DNA of 64,000 nucleotides, from NCBI RefSeq assembly GCF_000786695.1, contig NZ_CP009962.1, forward strand, positions 3,596,001 to 3,660,000, given 5' to 3'. The notes beneath the pieces were generated by a model that was given only the letters and a program-made list of their open reading frames with translations, ran no database searches and was not told the DNA's origin. Below, piece by piece: positions 47,031 to 57,518 of this stretch (positions within the stretch are counted from its first letter, which is position 1; every line of letters begins with the position of its first letter). Position numbers and translations under genes: made by a program. The DNA is from Collimonas arenae. GTDB lineage: Bacteria; Pseudomonadota; Gammaproteobacteria; Burkholderiales; Burkholderiaceae_D.

Positions 47031-47639
47031 GGCTACTGCGCTGGTCAGGTTGCCGATGCGCGAACGTGCTGCGGCAAAGCCGGCTTCCTTGGCCTCAGGA
47101 CCATAGTTCAGGCCATCCGCGCGCACCACTTCGATGTCGGTGATGCCGATAAAACCGAATACCAATTTCAGATATTCTTCATGGGCGATGCCGGTTGGCG
47201 TGCCGGCATGTTTGCCGCCGGTGGTCGAAACAATAATGACGCGCTTGCCCTTGGCCAGGCCTTCAGGACCTTTTTCCGTGTAGCGGAAAGTCACACCGGC
47301 CACACAAATCTGGTCGATCCATGCCTTGAGCTGGGTCGGGATTGTAAAGTTGTACATTGGCGCGCCGATCACAATCACGTCCGCTGCCAGGAATTCATTG
47401 AGAATCGCTTCGTTCAGTTCCACTTCCAGCTTTTGCGCGAGGTTGCGCTTTTCAGCAGGCGTGCCCTTGGCTGCGAATGTCGCGCCTGACAAATGGACGG
47501 TCACGTCCTTACCCAGATCGCGATAGGTCAGGTCAAGATCTGCATCCGCGGCTTGCAGGGTTGCCACTACTTCGCTGGTCAGTTGGCGGGAAGCTGAAGC
47601 GTCGCCGAGAATGCTGGAGTCGATGTGTAATAGTTTCAT
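47022..47639 (-). CDS. azoR: FMN-dependent NADH azoreductase
   Basis: 205 residues from ATG 47639 ([18 protein letters not shown]), the normal AzoR start, rather than the upstream TTG-type frame. It is a flavodoxin-fold homodimer that reduces azo dyes and quinones by two-electron transfer. FMN-binding segments are [32 protein letters not shown] and [11 protein letters not shown]. It is divergent from a LysR gene that begins about 200 bases away and probably controls it, a common arrangement. Confidence 0.95.
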   Translation of the reverse strand: MKLLHIDSSILGDASASRQLTSEVVATLQAADADLDLTYRDLGKDVTVHLSGATFAAKGTPAEKRNLAQKLEVELNEAILNEFLAADVIVIGAPMYNFTIPTQLKAWIDQICVAGVTFRYTEKGPEGLAKGKRVIIVSTTGGKHAGTPTGIAHEEYLKLVFGFIGITDIEVVRADGLNYGPEAKEAGFAAARSRIGNLTSAVAYA

Positions 47640-47837
47640 GATATATACCGTTCGATAAAATTGAGAGTGGGTCAAAATCTATAGCGATCCGTAATATCTC
47701 GATGCCAGAGAGTTTGATAAAAACCGTGATTCGCTGATCGCTGAATCATTAAGCACATCCTAATCCCATCTCAAAAATAGAACTAGTGGTCAAAAATAAG
47801 ATATATTGTTCCACATACAGAACAATGAATGACAGTC

Positions 47838-48758
47838 ATGCAAGACTTGAACGATCTCTATTTTTTCGCCAACGTGGTGCAGCAAGGCGGCTTTACTGCC
47901 GCCGGCCGCAGCCTAGGCATTCCGAAATCGCGTTTGTCGCGGCGCATTTCCGAACTGGAAATCCGGCTAGGCGCGCGCTTGCTTCAGCGCAACACACGCG
48001 GTATCGCCCTCACTGATCTAGGTAGCCGCTACTATCAGCATTGCCAGGAGATGATTGCCGCTGCAGAGGCGGCCGAACTGGCCGTGACAAGCTCGCTGGC
48101 GGAGCCGAGCGGGACAGTAAGGGCAAGTTGCGTGGTGGCGATTGCCCAGTCCGAAGTCGCCAATGCGCTGCCAGCTTTCCTGGAACGCTACCCCAAAGTG
48201 AATATTGATCTGCTGTTCACCAACCGCCGCGTCAATCTGCTAGAGGAAGGCGTGGATGTCGCGATACGCGTCAGGGCAACCGATGACGAAGATCCGAATC
48301 TCGCTACCAGGCGGCTACGGGCTGCCTCGGCGGTATTGGTGGCGACGCCGGCGCTGATGTCCCGATATCCCGCGCCGACACACCCGCGCGACCTGGAGAA
48401 ATTACCCCTTCTCGGCGCTGCCGACCATGACCGGCGTATCCACCTGACTCTAGACGGGCCGGATAAGGAACGTTACGAGCTGGTGAGCGAGCCGCGCTTG
48501 GCAGTGGAGGATTTCGCGCTGCGCAAACGGGCAGCGCTACGCAACCTGGGCCTGACCATGCTGCCGACCGAGTACTGCATCGAAGAGGTGGAGCAAGGTG
48601 CGCTGGTGCACGTGCTGCCGGACTGGCGCATGCCGTCCGGTCATCTGCAGATCGTCTATCCCACTCAAAGAGGTTTGCTGCCGGCGGTGCGGGTATTTGT
48701 TGATTTCCTGATCGAGCAATTGAGCAAGGAGTTTATTTTCCCGGACTGCAAGAACTGA
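47838..48758 (+). CDS. LysR-family regulator next to azoR
   Basis: 306 residues from ATG 47838 (MQDLNDLYFFANVVQQGGF); an in-frame ATG at 47829 is an alternative. Helix-turn-helix at about 15-40 (FTAAGRSLGIPKSRLSRRI). The effector domain shows VDVAIRV and the GLTMLPTEYCIEEV segment of the large group of LysR proteins that regulate nearby oxidoreductase or efflux genes. Divergent from azoR, so control of azoR in response to quinone-like compounds is likely, though inferred. Confidence 0.9.
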   Translation: MQDLNDLYFFANVVQQGGFTAAGRSLGIPKSRLSRRISELEIRLGARLLQRNTRGIALTDLGSRYYQHCQEMIAAAEAAELAVTSSLAEPSGTVRASCVVAIAQSEVANALPAFLERYPKVNIDLLFTNRRVNLLEEGVDVAIRVRATDDEDPNLATRRLRAASAVLVATPALMSRYPAPTHPRDLEKLPLLGAADHDRRIHLTLDGPDKERYELVSEPRLAVEDFALRKRAALRNLGLTMLPTEYCIEEVEQGALVHVLPDWRMPSGHLQIVYPTQRGLLPAVRVFVDFLIEQLSKEFIFPDCKN

Positions 48759-48768
48759 AAAAAATCGC

Positions 48769-50034
48769 TCAAGAACGCGCCAGCCGGAGCCCGCTAAACT
48801 GCCAGCGCGCGGTGGCGGGGAAAAAATTGCGATAACTCAGGCGCGCATGGCCGGCCGGCGTTGCCACCGAAGAGCCGCGCAATACATACTGGTTGACCAT
48901 GAATTTGCCATTGTATTCGCCCACCGCGCCCGGCAATGCCATGTAACCTGGATATGGCGCATAGCTGCTGGTAGTCCATTGCCAGGCCACGCCGAAATAA
49001 TCGGCTCCCGCTGCAGCGCCAGAATATGCTGCGGCACATTCCCATTCCGCCTCGGTCGGCAAACGGGTGCCGGCCCAACGTGCATAAGCTTCTGCTTCAA
49101 AAAAGGAAAGGTGGGTTACAGCGTCGTGCAAAGCCAGCGGCTGCAGGCCCTGCAAGGTAAATTCTCGCCAGGCAGAATCGAATTGGGCATGCGCATCTTG
49201 CCAATATAAGGGCCGCGTGATTTTCTGCTGCGCCACCCAATCCCAGCCAGCGGACAGCCATAGCAGAGGATTGTTGTAACCGCCATCTTCCACGAACGCC
49301 AGGAATTCAGCGTTGGTGACCAGCCGCGACGCCATTGAGAATGATTCTACAAACTGACGGTGTCGTGGCGTTTCATTGTCGAAAAAAAATCCCGCACCTT
49401 TATGTCCAACCTCAATAACTCCGGCCTCGAATGATTGCCATTGCAGCGCGCTGGCTATTCGCTCTGCGCCTGCATCCGTCACAGCGGCAGAGGAAAGATA
49501 AGGCGGAAGTAAAGGATTCATCGACAACAGATGCATGATATCGGTCAACAGCAATTCCTGATGCTGCTGCTCGTGCTGCAAGCCTAGTTCAACCAGCATC
49601 GTCAGCTCACACCCAAACTCGGGCGTCAGCGCTTGCGCCAGCAAGGCCAGCAGGCGCTGATCGACGTTTTTCCGGTAAGCCAGCACCTCCTCCAGCGAGG
49701 GTCGCGTGATCATGCCGCGCTGGGCGCGCGGGTGCTTCTCGCCGACCCCTTCGTAATAGGAATTGAACAGTACTCGAAACGCAGGATGAAACGGCCGGAA
49801 GCCCGCCTCGAAACGCTCCAGGATAAAGGTTTCGAAAAACCAGGTGGTGTGCGCCAAGTGCCATTTGGCGGGACTGGCGTCGGGCATCGATTGCACGCAG
49901 CAATCTTCCGCCGACAAGGGTTGCACCAGCCGGCAAGACTGCTCACGCACGCTGGAAAACGCTTGCGCCAAATCCGTCATTGCCTGGCGGCCTGTATCAG
50001 GTTCCGCGATGTGTATTGCCATATCCATTGCCAT
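48769..50034 (-). CDS. egtB: Ergothioneine synthesis sulfoxide synthase
   Basis: 421 residues. EgtB joins hercynine to a thiol (gamma-glutamylcysteine or cysteine) using non-heme iron and O2. The N-terminal DinB-like four-helix domain supplies the iron ligands: HLAHTTWFFE with His62 and HEQQHQE with His154 and His158. The C-terminal formylglycine-generating-like (FGE-sulfatase) domain includes RLPTEAEWECAAAYSG, VWQWTTSSYAPYPGY in altered form (VAWQWTTSSY) and LRGSSVATP. It follows egtD on the same strand after 20 bases. egtC and egtE are not in the window; the final C-S cleavage would need a lyase elsewhere. ATG at 50034; a later in-frame ATG at MTDLAQAF is possible. Confidence 0.95.
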   Translation of the reverse strand: MAMDMAIHIAEPDTGRQAMTDLAQAFSSVREQSCRLVQPLSAEDCCVQSMPDASPAKWHLAHTTWFFETFILERFEAGFRPFHPAFRVLFNSYYEGVGEKHPRAQRGMITRPSLEEVLAYRKNVDQRLLALLAQALTPEFGCELTMLVELGLQHEQQHQELLLTDIMHLLSMNPLLPPYLSSAAVTDAGAERIASALQWQSFEAGVIEVGHKGAGFFFDNETPRHRQFVESFSMASRLVTNAEFLAFVEDGGYNNPLLWLSAGWDWVAQQKITRPLYWQDAHAQFDSAWREFTLQGLQPLALHDAVTHLSFFEAEAYARWAGTRLPTEAEWECAAAYSGAAAGADYFGVAWQWTTSSYAPYPGYMALPGAVGEYNGKFMVNQYVLRGSSVATPAGHARLSYRNFFPATARWQFSGLRLARS

Positions 50035-50054
50035 CCCGTTTCTACATTACGCGT

Positions 50055-51059
50055 TCAAGCAACTTGGGCGTGGCACACCATGAACCAGTTGCGCTCGTCG
50101 CTCCAGGTTTGCACCTTGCCGAATCCGGCTTGCTGCAGCATGTCGATAAAGCCCTGCCGCGTGTATTTATAACTGCTCTCCGTATGGATCCGTTCGCCTT
50201 GCGCGAAGCGGCGTATGCCGCCCTGCCGCCAATGGACGATGAGGTCTTCGCGCGCTTCCAGATGCATTTCTATGCGATGCTGCTCTTCATTATAGAAAGC
50301 CCGATGACGCCAGTCTTGCGGCCGGAAATCGGCGTCCAGCAAGCGATTGAGATGATGCAGCAGATTCAGGTTGAAGGCCGCGGTGACACCCAGCGCATCG
50401 TCATAGGCGGCATCCAGGATCGGTTTGTCCTTGACCAGATCGACTCCGATCAGCAGGCCGCCGTCACTGCCGGTGATTGCCTTGCGGATCTGATGCAGGA
50501 ATTTCAATGACTCAAGGGGAGCGAAATTCCCGATCGAGGAACCCGGATAGAAAAACTGGCGTCGGTGCTGCCCTATCGCCAGCGGTAAAGCCAGTTCGGA
50601 AGAAAAATCCATTCCAAGGCAAGTCATTCTGATCTGTGGGAATTGCTGGCGCAGCGCGCTGACTGCCTCCTGCAGGAATTTCTCTGAGATATCGACAGCC
50701 ACATACTGTTTCGGCCGAAGGCTGGGAAACAGGCGCGCCGCCTTGCTGCAATTCCCCGCGCCCAAATCGATCAGGGTTGCGTCAGCGCCGACTGCAACGG
50801 CAATCTGGCTTGCATAGCGCTCGAAAATCGCCGCTTCGGTACGCGTCGGATAATACTCGGGCAGTTCGCAAATTGCGGCAAACAAGCGTGAGCCAAGGAC
50901 ATCGTAAAGGTATTTGGGTGAGGTATGCGCATGCGGCGACAGCAAGCCGGCGACCAGTTGCTGTTCAACCTCGTCTTGCGCCACGCAGTTTTCCGGATGC
51001 GCTGATTGTCGCAGTTGAGCCAAGGGATTCTCCTGAGATAGCAATCGTTGGAACGACAT
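50055..51059 (-). CDS. egtD: L-histidine N-alpha-methyltransferase
   Basis: 334 residues. EgtD trimethylates histidine to hercynine with SAM, the first step of ergothioneine synthesis. Family features: TSPKYLYDVLGSRLFAAICELPEYYPTRTE in pieces near 45-75, SAM-binding LIDLGAGNCSKAARLF, FYPGSSIGNF, and the C-terminal HTESSYKYT that contacts the histidine substrate. Full length for the family. It forms a two-gene operon with egtB. The product is an antioxidant thiol-histidine derivative common in soil bacteria and fungi. Confidence 0.96.
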   Translation of the reverse strand: MSFQRLLSQENPLAQLRQSAHPENCVAQDEVEQQLVAGLLSPHAHTSPKYLYDVLGSRLFAAICELPEYYPTRTEAAIFERYASQIAVAVGADATLIDLGAGNCSKAARLFPSLRPKQYVAVDISEKFLQEAVSALRQQFPQIRMTCLGMDFSSELALPLAIGQHRRQFFYPGSSIGNFAPLESLKFLHQIRKAITGSDGGLLIGVDLVKDKPILDAAYDDALGVTAAFNLNLLHHLNRLLDADFRPQDWRHRAFYNEEQHRIEMHLEAREDLIVHWRQGGIRRFAQGERIHTESSYKYTRQGFIDMLQQAGFGKVQTWSDERNWFMVCHAQVA

Positions 51060-51381
51060 ATTTAGTTGCTTGTTCAGCTACAAAATTTCACGTTCTCCGT
51101 AGCGGAATCCTGCGCCATCGCGCAACATCCACTACACTAGCAAACTGCTGGTCAAGCGCTAGGCACTGGACAAGTATATCGATAATCGATAAATGGTTGA
51201 AGCTTGCGTTGAATAGATCGCAAAGTGCGCTCGATCTCTTGACGTATTGCAATATGAATGCACAGGAAACCGCTACAGACATTTTCCGCAATCCGCTGGC
51301 GTGCTGTAGGATCCCAGCTTAATGTAAACACCAGGCAAAACCGCAGGGCCAGGTTCAACGGCGGCCCATACAGAATCCAAC
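51060..51381. other. Divergent intergenic region between egtD and the ABC exporter
   Basis: 322 bases with promoters for both genes; no supported coding sequence. An ATCGATAATCGAT palindrome lies about 51177-51190. No operator could be assigned. Confidence 0.5.
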
Positions 51382-53178
51382 ATGACAACCATCACCTCCA
51401 AAGAACCTCAAAAACGCAGTCTGGGTACACTCATCGGATTAGTTCCATTCCTGGCTCCCTACAAACGGCAATTTGCAATGGCCAGTATTGCGCTGCTAGT
51501 GGCGGCCGGCGCCACCCTGGCGATTCCCTACGCGTTCCGGCAAATGATCGATCTCGGCTTCAGCACCGGCGGCATCCAGGGCGCCAGCCATATCGACATG
51601 TATTTCCTGGCGCTGTTCGGCGTCGCCTGCGTCCTGGGCGTGGCCACGGCGGCGCGCTTCTATATGGTGTCCTGGCTAGGCGAGCGCGTCACTGCCGATC
51701 TGCGCAGCGCAGTGTATTCGCATGTGGTGACGCAAAGCCCGCAATTCTTCGAAACCACCAAGACCGGCGAAGTGCTGTCGCGCATCACCACCGACACCAC
51801 GCTGATCCAGGCGCTGGTCGGCACCAGTATCTCGATGGCGCTGCGCAATGCCTTGTTGTTCATCGGCGGCATGGTCATGTTGTTCATTACCAGCGTCAAG
51901 CTGAGCGCGATTATCCTGGTGATGCTGGCGTTGGTGGTGCTACCGATCGTCTGGTATGGCCGGCGCGTACGCAAGCTGTCGCGCGATTCGCAAGACCGGG
52001 TCGCCGACGCCTCGGCCATGGCCGGAGAAATCCTCAACGCCATGCCGACCGTGCAGGCCTTCACCCATGAGAATATCGAGGCGCGTCGCTTCGACATCTC
52101 GATCGAAAATGCTTTCAGCACCGCGATGGCGCGAATACGCGCCCGTTCGTTGCTGACCATGATGGCGATCCTGCTGGTGTTCGGCGCCATCGTATTCGTG
52201 CTGTGGCTAGGCGCCCATGCGGTAGTCCAAGGCCGCATGAGCGGCGGCGAGCTGGGCCAGTTCATCCTTTACGCAGCCCTGCTGGCCGGCTCTATCGGCG
52301 CCCTGGCGGAAGTCATGGGCGACGCCCAGCGCGCCGCCGGCGCCACTGAACGCCTGCTGGAATTACTGGCGGCGCAATCGCCGGTGCAATCGGTGCTGCT
52401 GCCCGATTCGCTGCCACCACGCACGGCGCAAGGCGCGGCGCTGACACTGGCGAATATCGGCTTCCGCTATCCGTCGCGGCCTGAGAGTGCCGCGTTGCAC
52501 GGCTTGTCGCTGGATATCCGGCCAGGAGAAACGGTGGCTGTGGTCGGTCCTTCCGGCGCTGGCAAGACCACCCTGTTCCAATTGCTGCTGCGCTTCTACG
52601 ATCCGCAAGAAGGCAGTATCAAGCTCGACGGCGTCGACATCAAGTATCTCGACCTACATACATTGCGCGGAGCCATCGGTATCGTGCCGCAAGACACTAT
52701 TATTTTCTCCGCCAATGCGATGGAAAACATACGCTATGGCCGCGTCGACGCAACAGACGCTGAAGTGATCGCTGCAGCAAAAATGGCGGCGGCGCACGAA
52801 TTCATCGAACGCCTGCCGGAAGGCTACAAGGCTTTCCTCGGCGAGCGCGGCGTGCGTTTGTCGGGTGGTCAGCGCCAGCGCATCGCGATTGCCCGCGCCT
52901 TGCTAAAAAATCCGCCGCTGCTGTTGCTGGATGAAGCCACCAGCGCGCTCGATGCCGAATCGGAACGCGCAGTGCAAGGCGCGCTGGAAGCGGCGATGGT
53001 TGGCCGTACGACGCTGGTGATTGCACATCGTCTGGCGACTGTGCAACGTGCTGACCGCATCATCGTGCTGGAACATGGCCATGTAGTCGAAACCGGCAAC
53101 CACGCCGAACTGGTTGCGCAAAACGGCTTGTACGCCAGCCTGGCGGCGCTGCAATTCAATATCCATGCCGATTCGTAA
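51382..53178 (+). CDS. ABC exporter half-transporter, MsbA/LmrA type
   Basis: 598 residues: six transmembrane helices (about 20-315) fused to an ATPase domain. Walker A GPSGAGKTT, Q-loop VPQDTIIFSA, signature LSGGQRQR, Walker B LLLLDEATSALD and H-loop VIAHRLATV are complete, so it is an active homodimeric exporter. The group includes lipid A flippases and multidrug pumps; the long N-terminal cytosolic segment and the lack of lipid A genes nearby argue against the primary msbA. The substrate is unknown. An Old Yellow Enzyme gene follows after 46 bases and may be co-transcribed. Confidence 0.93.
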   Translation: MTTITSKEPQKRSLGTLIGLVPFLAPYKRQFAMASIALLVAAGATLAIPYAFRQMIDLGFSTGGIQGASHIDMYFLALFGVACVLGVATAARFYMVSWLGERVTADLRSAVYSHVVTQSPQFFETTKTGEVLSRITTDTTLIQALVGTSISMALRNALLFIGGMVMLFITSVKLSAIILVMLALVVLPIVWYGRRVRKLSRDSQDRVADASAMAGEILNAMPTVQAFTHENIEARRFDISIENAFSTAMARIRARSLLTMMAILLVFGAIVFVLWLGAHAVVQGRMSGGELGQFILYAALLAGSIGALAEVMGDAQRAAGATERLLELLAAQSPVQSVLLPDSLPPRTAQGAALTLANIGFRYPSRPESAALHGLSLDIRPGETVAVVGPSGAGKTTLFQLLLRFYDPQEGSIKLDGVDIKYLDLHTLRGAIGIVPQDTIIFSANAMENIRYGRVDATDAEVIAAAKMAAAHEFIERLPEGYKAFLGERGVRLSGGQRQRIAIARALLKNPPLLLLDEATSALDAESERAVQGALEAAMVGRTTLVIAHRLATVQRADRIIVLEHGHVVETGNHAELVAQNGLYASLAALQFNIHADS

Positions 53179-53203
53179 TCAACTCCTCAGCAAACTTGCC
53201 TGA

Positions 53204-54334
<1,131 letters not shown>

Positions 54335-54353
54335 ACTAAAGAACTAAACCAGA

Positions 54354-54395
54354 CCGGTGCTGCACATGTTTCATCTAGAGAATGTGCGGCACCGG
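54354..54395. terminator. Strong hairpin between convergent genes
   Basis: CCGGTGC-GCACAT and ATGTGC-GCACCGG arms, each with one mismatch, enclose a 14-base loop. No long T run follows on either strand, so termination would be inefficient or factor-dependent. It overlaps the last codons of the LysR gene. Confidence 0.5.
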
Positions 54396-55334
54396 CTGCT
54401 TTGCAGAGGTTTTCCCCAGGCCGGCCGCCACTTCGGCAATCAGGCGCCGTAGCCAGACCACATCCGGCGCCACATGCGAACGCGCATGCCATAGCATGTA
54501 GAAGCGCATCTTTGGCATATCGAAAGGCAAGGTAAACATGCCGATCGGCCAGTCTTCGATGATGTGCTCGGCAAACTGGCGGCCAGTGGTAAAAATCAAA
54601 TCGGATTTCGACAGCACGTGAGGCACCAGTGCGAAGTACGGAATCGTCACCTGCACGTTGCGCTTCAAGCCCTGCTCCGCCAGCGCCGCATCGATCCCGC
54701 TACGGTGCCCTTCGATGTAGGGTGTCGGCGCCAGATGCGGCATTTCCAGATAATATTTAAGCGTCAAACCCTTCTTCGCCACCGGATGATCGCGGTGCAT
54801 CATGCACACCACATCGTCATCGAATAATTGCGCCAGGTGCAGATGCTCGGGCGGATCCGGCCAGTTGCCGATCACCATGTCAAAACGCCCTGTTTCCAGC
54901 GCGCTGGCATAGTCCAGGTTAGCGTCCAGCGCATGCACCATCAGGCTGGCGCCGGGTGCACGTTTGCGCAGTTGCTCGATGATCGAGGGGATCAGCAGCA
55001 TGTTCAGGTAGTCCGGCGTACCAATGTGAAATACGCGCGAAGTGCTGTCGGCTTCAAATGCAGCCACCGGCGCGGCGATTTTTTCAATGACTTCCAAACC
55101 TTGTTTCGCCAGCGCCAGCAACTCCTGACCGCGTTCGGTCGGCACCATGCCGGTCTTGCCGCGCACCAGGATGGCGTCGCCGGTCAGCTCGCGCAAACGC
55201 TTCAGCGTATTGCTGATGGTCGGCTGCGACTGGCCCAGCTTGATGGCGGTGCGCGAGACACTCTTCTCTACCAGCAAAGTGTGCAGCACACGCAGCAGGT
55301 AGGTATCAAGATGATGGTTGGTGCGGGATGTCAT
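54375..55334 (-). CDS. LysR-family regulator (NodD/LinR-like)
   Basis: 319 residues from ATG 55334 (MTSRTNHHLDTYLLRVLHTLL). Frames reaching further upstream add an unlikely hydrophobic N-terminus. Helix-turn-helix segment VSRTAIKLGQSQPTISNTLKRL; the effector domain has FHIGTPDYLNMLLIPSII and GRFDMVIGNWPDPPEHLHLA typical of the NodD-like PBP2 subgroup, which often responds to aromatic compounds. Convergent with the Old Yellow Enzyme gene and divergent from the TetR operon, so the target is not clear. Confidence 0.9.
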   Translation of the reverse strand: MTSRTNHHLDTYLLRVLHTLLVEKSVSRTAIKLGQSQPTISNTLKRLRELTGDAILVRGKTGMVPTERGQELLALAKQGLEVIEKIAAPVAAFEADSTSRVFHIGTPDYLNMLLIPSIIEQLRKRAPGASLMVHALDANLDYASALETGRFDMVIGNWPDPPEHLHLAQLFDDDVVCMMHRDHPVAKKGLTLKYYLEMPHLAPTPYIEGHRSGIDAALAEQGLKRNVQVTIPYFALVPHVLSKSDLIFTTGRQFAEHIIEDWPIGMFTLPFDMPKMRFYMLWHARSHVAPDVVWLRRLIAEVAAGLGKTSAKQPVPHIL

Positions 55335-55524
55335 GGGCGGCGCTAAAAGGGTAGGAAAATGCCAATTTCCAAACAAATATGAAAATTGCACAATAAACGC
55401 CATCAGCATAACGGATATGCGTAAACATGAATAGACGTCGATAAAGCATGACTGGATAACATCCAAGTATCGAATCTACCTGCTTTAACATCTGATTAAT
55501 GAAAATTAGTTGCTTTCAACGTCG

Positions 55525-55541
55525 TTAGACGACCGGTCTAA
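55525..55541. promoter_or_regulatory. TetR/NemR-type operator
   Basis: Palindrome TTAGACGACCGGTCTAA lies 24 bases upstream of the TetR gene. Its arms TTAGAC and GTCTAA resemble the NemR operator pattern TAGACC-N4-GGTCTA of E. coli. It overlaps the probable promoter region, as needed for autorepression. Confidence 0.75.
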
Positions 55542-55564
55542 TTTTGAGTTAGAATAGCCAAACC

Positions 55565-56167
55565 ATGCGGACAACTTACGACACTACCAAGCGCCACATC
55601 CTCGATGCAGGACAAAAGATCATCGCCGTCAAAGGCTTCTCCGGAGTCGGACTAAGCGAGATTCTGAGTGCTGCGGCGATACCCAAAGGCTCGTTCTATC
55701 ACTACTTCGGCTCGAAGGAGCAATACGGCCGCGAGCTGATGGAACAGTACGTAGAAGATTATCTGCAGGCGCTGGATCAGGTCCTGCAAAATACCGTGCA
55801 GCCCGTACCGGAGTCGGCGCGAGACCGTTTACTACGCTACTGGAGCCACTGGCTCGAAACGCAGTCCGGCGCAGAAGCGATGCACAAGTGCCTGGTAGTG
55901 AAGCTGAGCGCGGAAGTCGCCGATCTCTCGGAAGATATGCGCCTGGTCTTGTGCGAAGGCACCCGGCAAGTGATGGCCCGGCTGGCCGCCTGCATCGCAG
56001 AGGGTATCGCAGATGGTTCCTTGCGGCCTGAACTGGAGCCGCAGAAAGCTGCACAAATGCTTTATCAATTATGGCTGGGCGCCAGCCTTCTGGCCAAATT
56101 GCAACGTGACCGCAGTCCCCTCGAAAACGCCATGGAAATCACGGTCAACACCCTGGCTTCGCCCTGA
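55565..56167 (+). CDS. TetR-family repressor, NemR-like
   Basis: 200 residues. N-terminal TetR DNA-binding domain (about 5-60) with GFSGVGLSEILSAAAIPKGSFYHYFGSKE in parts. The C-terminal ligand domain contains Cys108 (MHKCLVVKLSAEV), in the place of the reactive cysteine of NemR that senses N-ethylmaleimide, quinones and bleach. It heads an operon with an aldehyde reductase, an MDR oxidoreductase and a DJ-1/PfpI protein, all electrophile detoxifying, and has a NemR-like operator in front. Confidence 0.92.
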   Translation: MRTTYDTTKRHILDAGQKIIAVKGFSGVGLSEILSAAAIPKGSFYHYFGSKEQYGRELMEQYVEDYLQALDQVLQNTVQPVPESARDRLLRYWSHWLETQSGAEAMHKCLVVKLSAEVADLSEDMRLVLCEGTRQVMARLAACIAEGIADGSLRPELEPQKAAQMLYQLWLGASLLAKLQRDRSPLENAMEITVNTLASP

Positions 56168-56266
56168 ACCCCCTTACATCGTCATCACGCCAACTTGCGC
56201 ATTTGCAAACGACGTCGTTTTTATCGCTCGATGATTCGAGCGGCTTACTCCCCCAAAGGAAACAAC

Positions 56267-57424
56267 ATGCTGAATTTTGAATTCTATAATCCTACCAAGA
56301 TCGTCTTTGGCCGCGAGACCATCGCCAAATTATCCACGCTGATACCGCAAAACGCGCGCGTACTGGTCCTGTTCGGCGGCGCGAGCGCCCAGAAAACCGG
56401 TACCCTGGACGAAGTCAAAGCTGCACTTGGGCAGCGCGAAGTCCACGAATTTTCCGGGATCGAACCGAATCCAAGCTATGAAACACTGATGCAAGCGGTT
56501 GAACAGGTACGTGCCAAGAAGATCGATTTCCTGCTGGCAGTTGGCGGCGGCTCGGTCATCGACGGCACCAAGTTTGTCGCCGCAGCAGCCAATTTTGAAG
56601 GCGAAGCCTGGGATATCGCGATCAAGCGCGGCACCAACATTACTAGCGCCCTGCCCTTCGGCAGCGTGCTGACCTTGCCCGCAACCGGTTCAGAAATGAA
56701 TAACGGCGGCGTCGTCACCCGCAAATCGATACAGGCCAAGCTGGCCTTCCATAGCTCGCTAGTCTTCCCGCAATTTTCGATTCTCGATCCAACCAAGACT
56801 TTCACACTGCCGCCACGGCAAATCGCCAACGGCGTGGTCGATGCCTTTGTCCACACCGTCGAACAATACCTGACCTATCCGGTACAAGGCCAGGTGCAAG
56901 ACCGTTTCGCCGAAGGCCTGCTGCTGAGCCTGATCGAAACCGGACCAAAGGTGCTGGCTGAACCGAACGACTATGACGCCCGCGCCAACCTGATGTGGGT
57001 AGCGACGCTGGCGCTCAATGGCCTGATCGGCGCTGGCGTGCCGCAAGACTGGGCGACCCACATGATTGGTCATGAGTTGACCGCTCAATACGATATCGAC
57101 CACGCCCGCACTCTGGCCATCGTACTGCCTTCTTTGCTGGCGGTGCGCCGTGAAAGCAAACGCGCCAAACTGCTGCAATACGCCGAGCGCGTCTGGCAAA
57201 TTACCGAAGGCAGCGAAGATGCGCGCATCGACCTCGCCATCGATCGCACCCGCGAATTCTTTGAAAGCATGGGTATCAAGACTCGCTTGTCCGACTATGA
57301 ACTGAGCCAGCCGGCCGTCGAAACCGTGCTGGAACAGCTCAAGCAGCACGGCATGACCAGGCTCGGCGAGCACCAGGACCATACGCTGGAAGTCAGCCGC
57401 AAGATCCTCGAAGCAGCGTTGTAA
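56267..57424 (+). CDS. NADPH-dependent iron/zinc alcohol dehydrogenase, YqhD-like aldehyde reductase
   Basis: 385 residues from ATG 56267 with AAAGGA just upstream. It reduces short-chain and reactive aldehydes (acrolein, malondialdehyde, methylglyoxal in E. coli YqhD). Features: NADPH-binding FGGASAQKTGTLDEV and VGGGSVIDGTKF, metal ligands in DAFVHTVEQY and THMIGHELTAQYDIDHA. The start MLNFEFYNPTKIVFG matches YqhD. Second gene in the TetR-led operon. Confidence 0.95.
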   Translation: MLNFEFYNPTKIVFGRETIAKLSTLIPQNARVLVLFGGASAQKTGTLDEVKAALGQREVHEFSGIEPNPSYETLMQAVEQVRAKKIDFLLAVGGGSVIDGTKFVAAAANFEGEAWDIAIKRGTNITSALPFGSVLTLPATGSEMNNGGVVTRKSIQAKLAFHSSLVFPQFSILDPTKTFTLPPRQIANGVVDAFVHTVEQYLTYPVQGQVQDRFAEGLLLSLIETGPKVLAEPNDYDARANLMWVATLALNGLIGAGVPQDWATHMIGHELTAQYDIDHARTLAIVLPSLLAVRRESKRAKLLQYAERVWQITEGSEDARIDLAIDRTREFFESMGIKTRLSDYELSQPAVETVLEQLKQHGMTRLGEHQDHTLEVSRKILEAAL

Positions 57425-57518
57425 GACTGAACTTCAATTTATTTCGACTACGCTTTACTGATTCCATCCACGCCGGCAAAACACCGCCGGCATTCACCCC
57501 ATTGAAGGAGTAGCGAAC

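Noticed and set aside
51382..53178. Naming the ABC exporter msbA
   Set aside because: Motifs fit the MsbA group but there are no lipid A genes nearby and multidrug exporters share the same layout.
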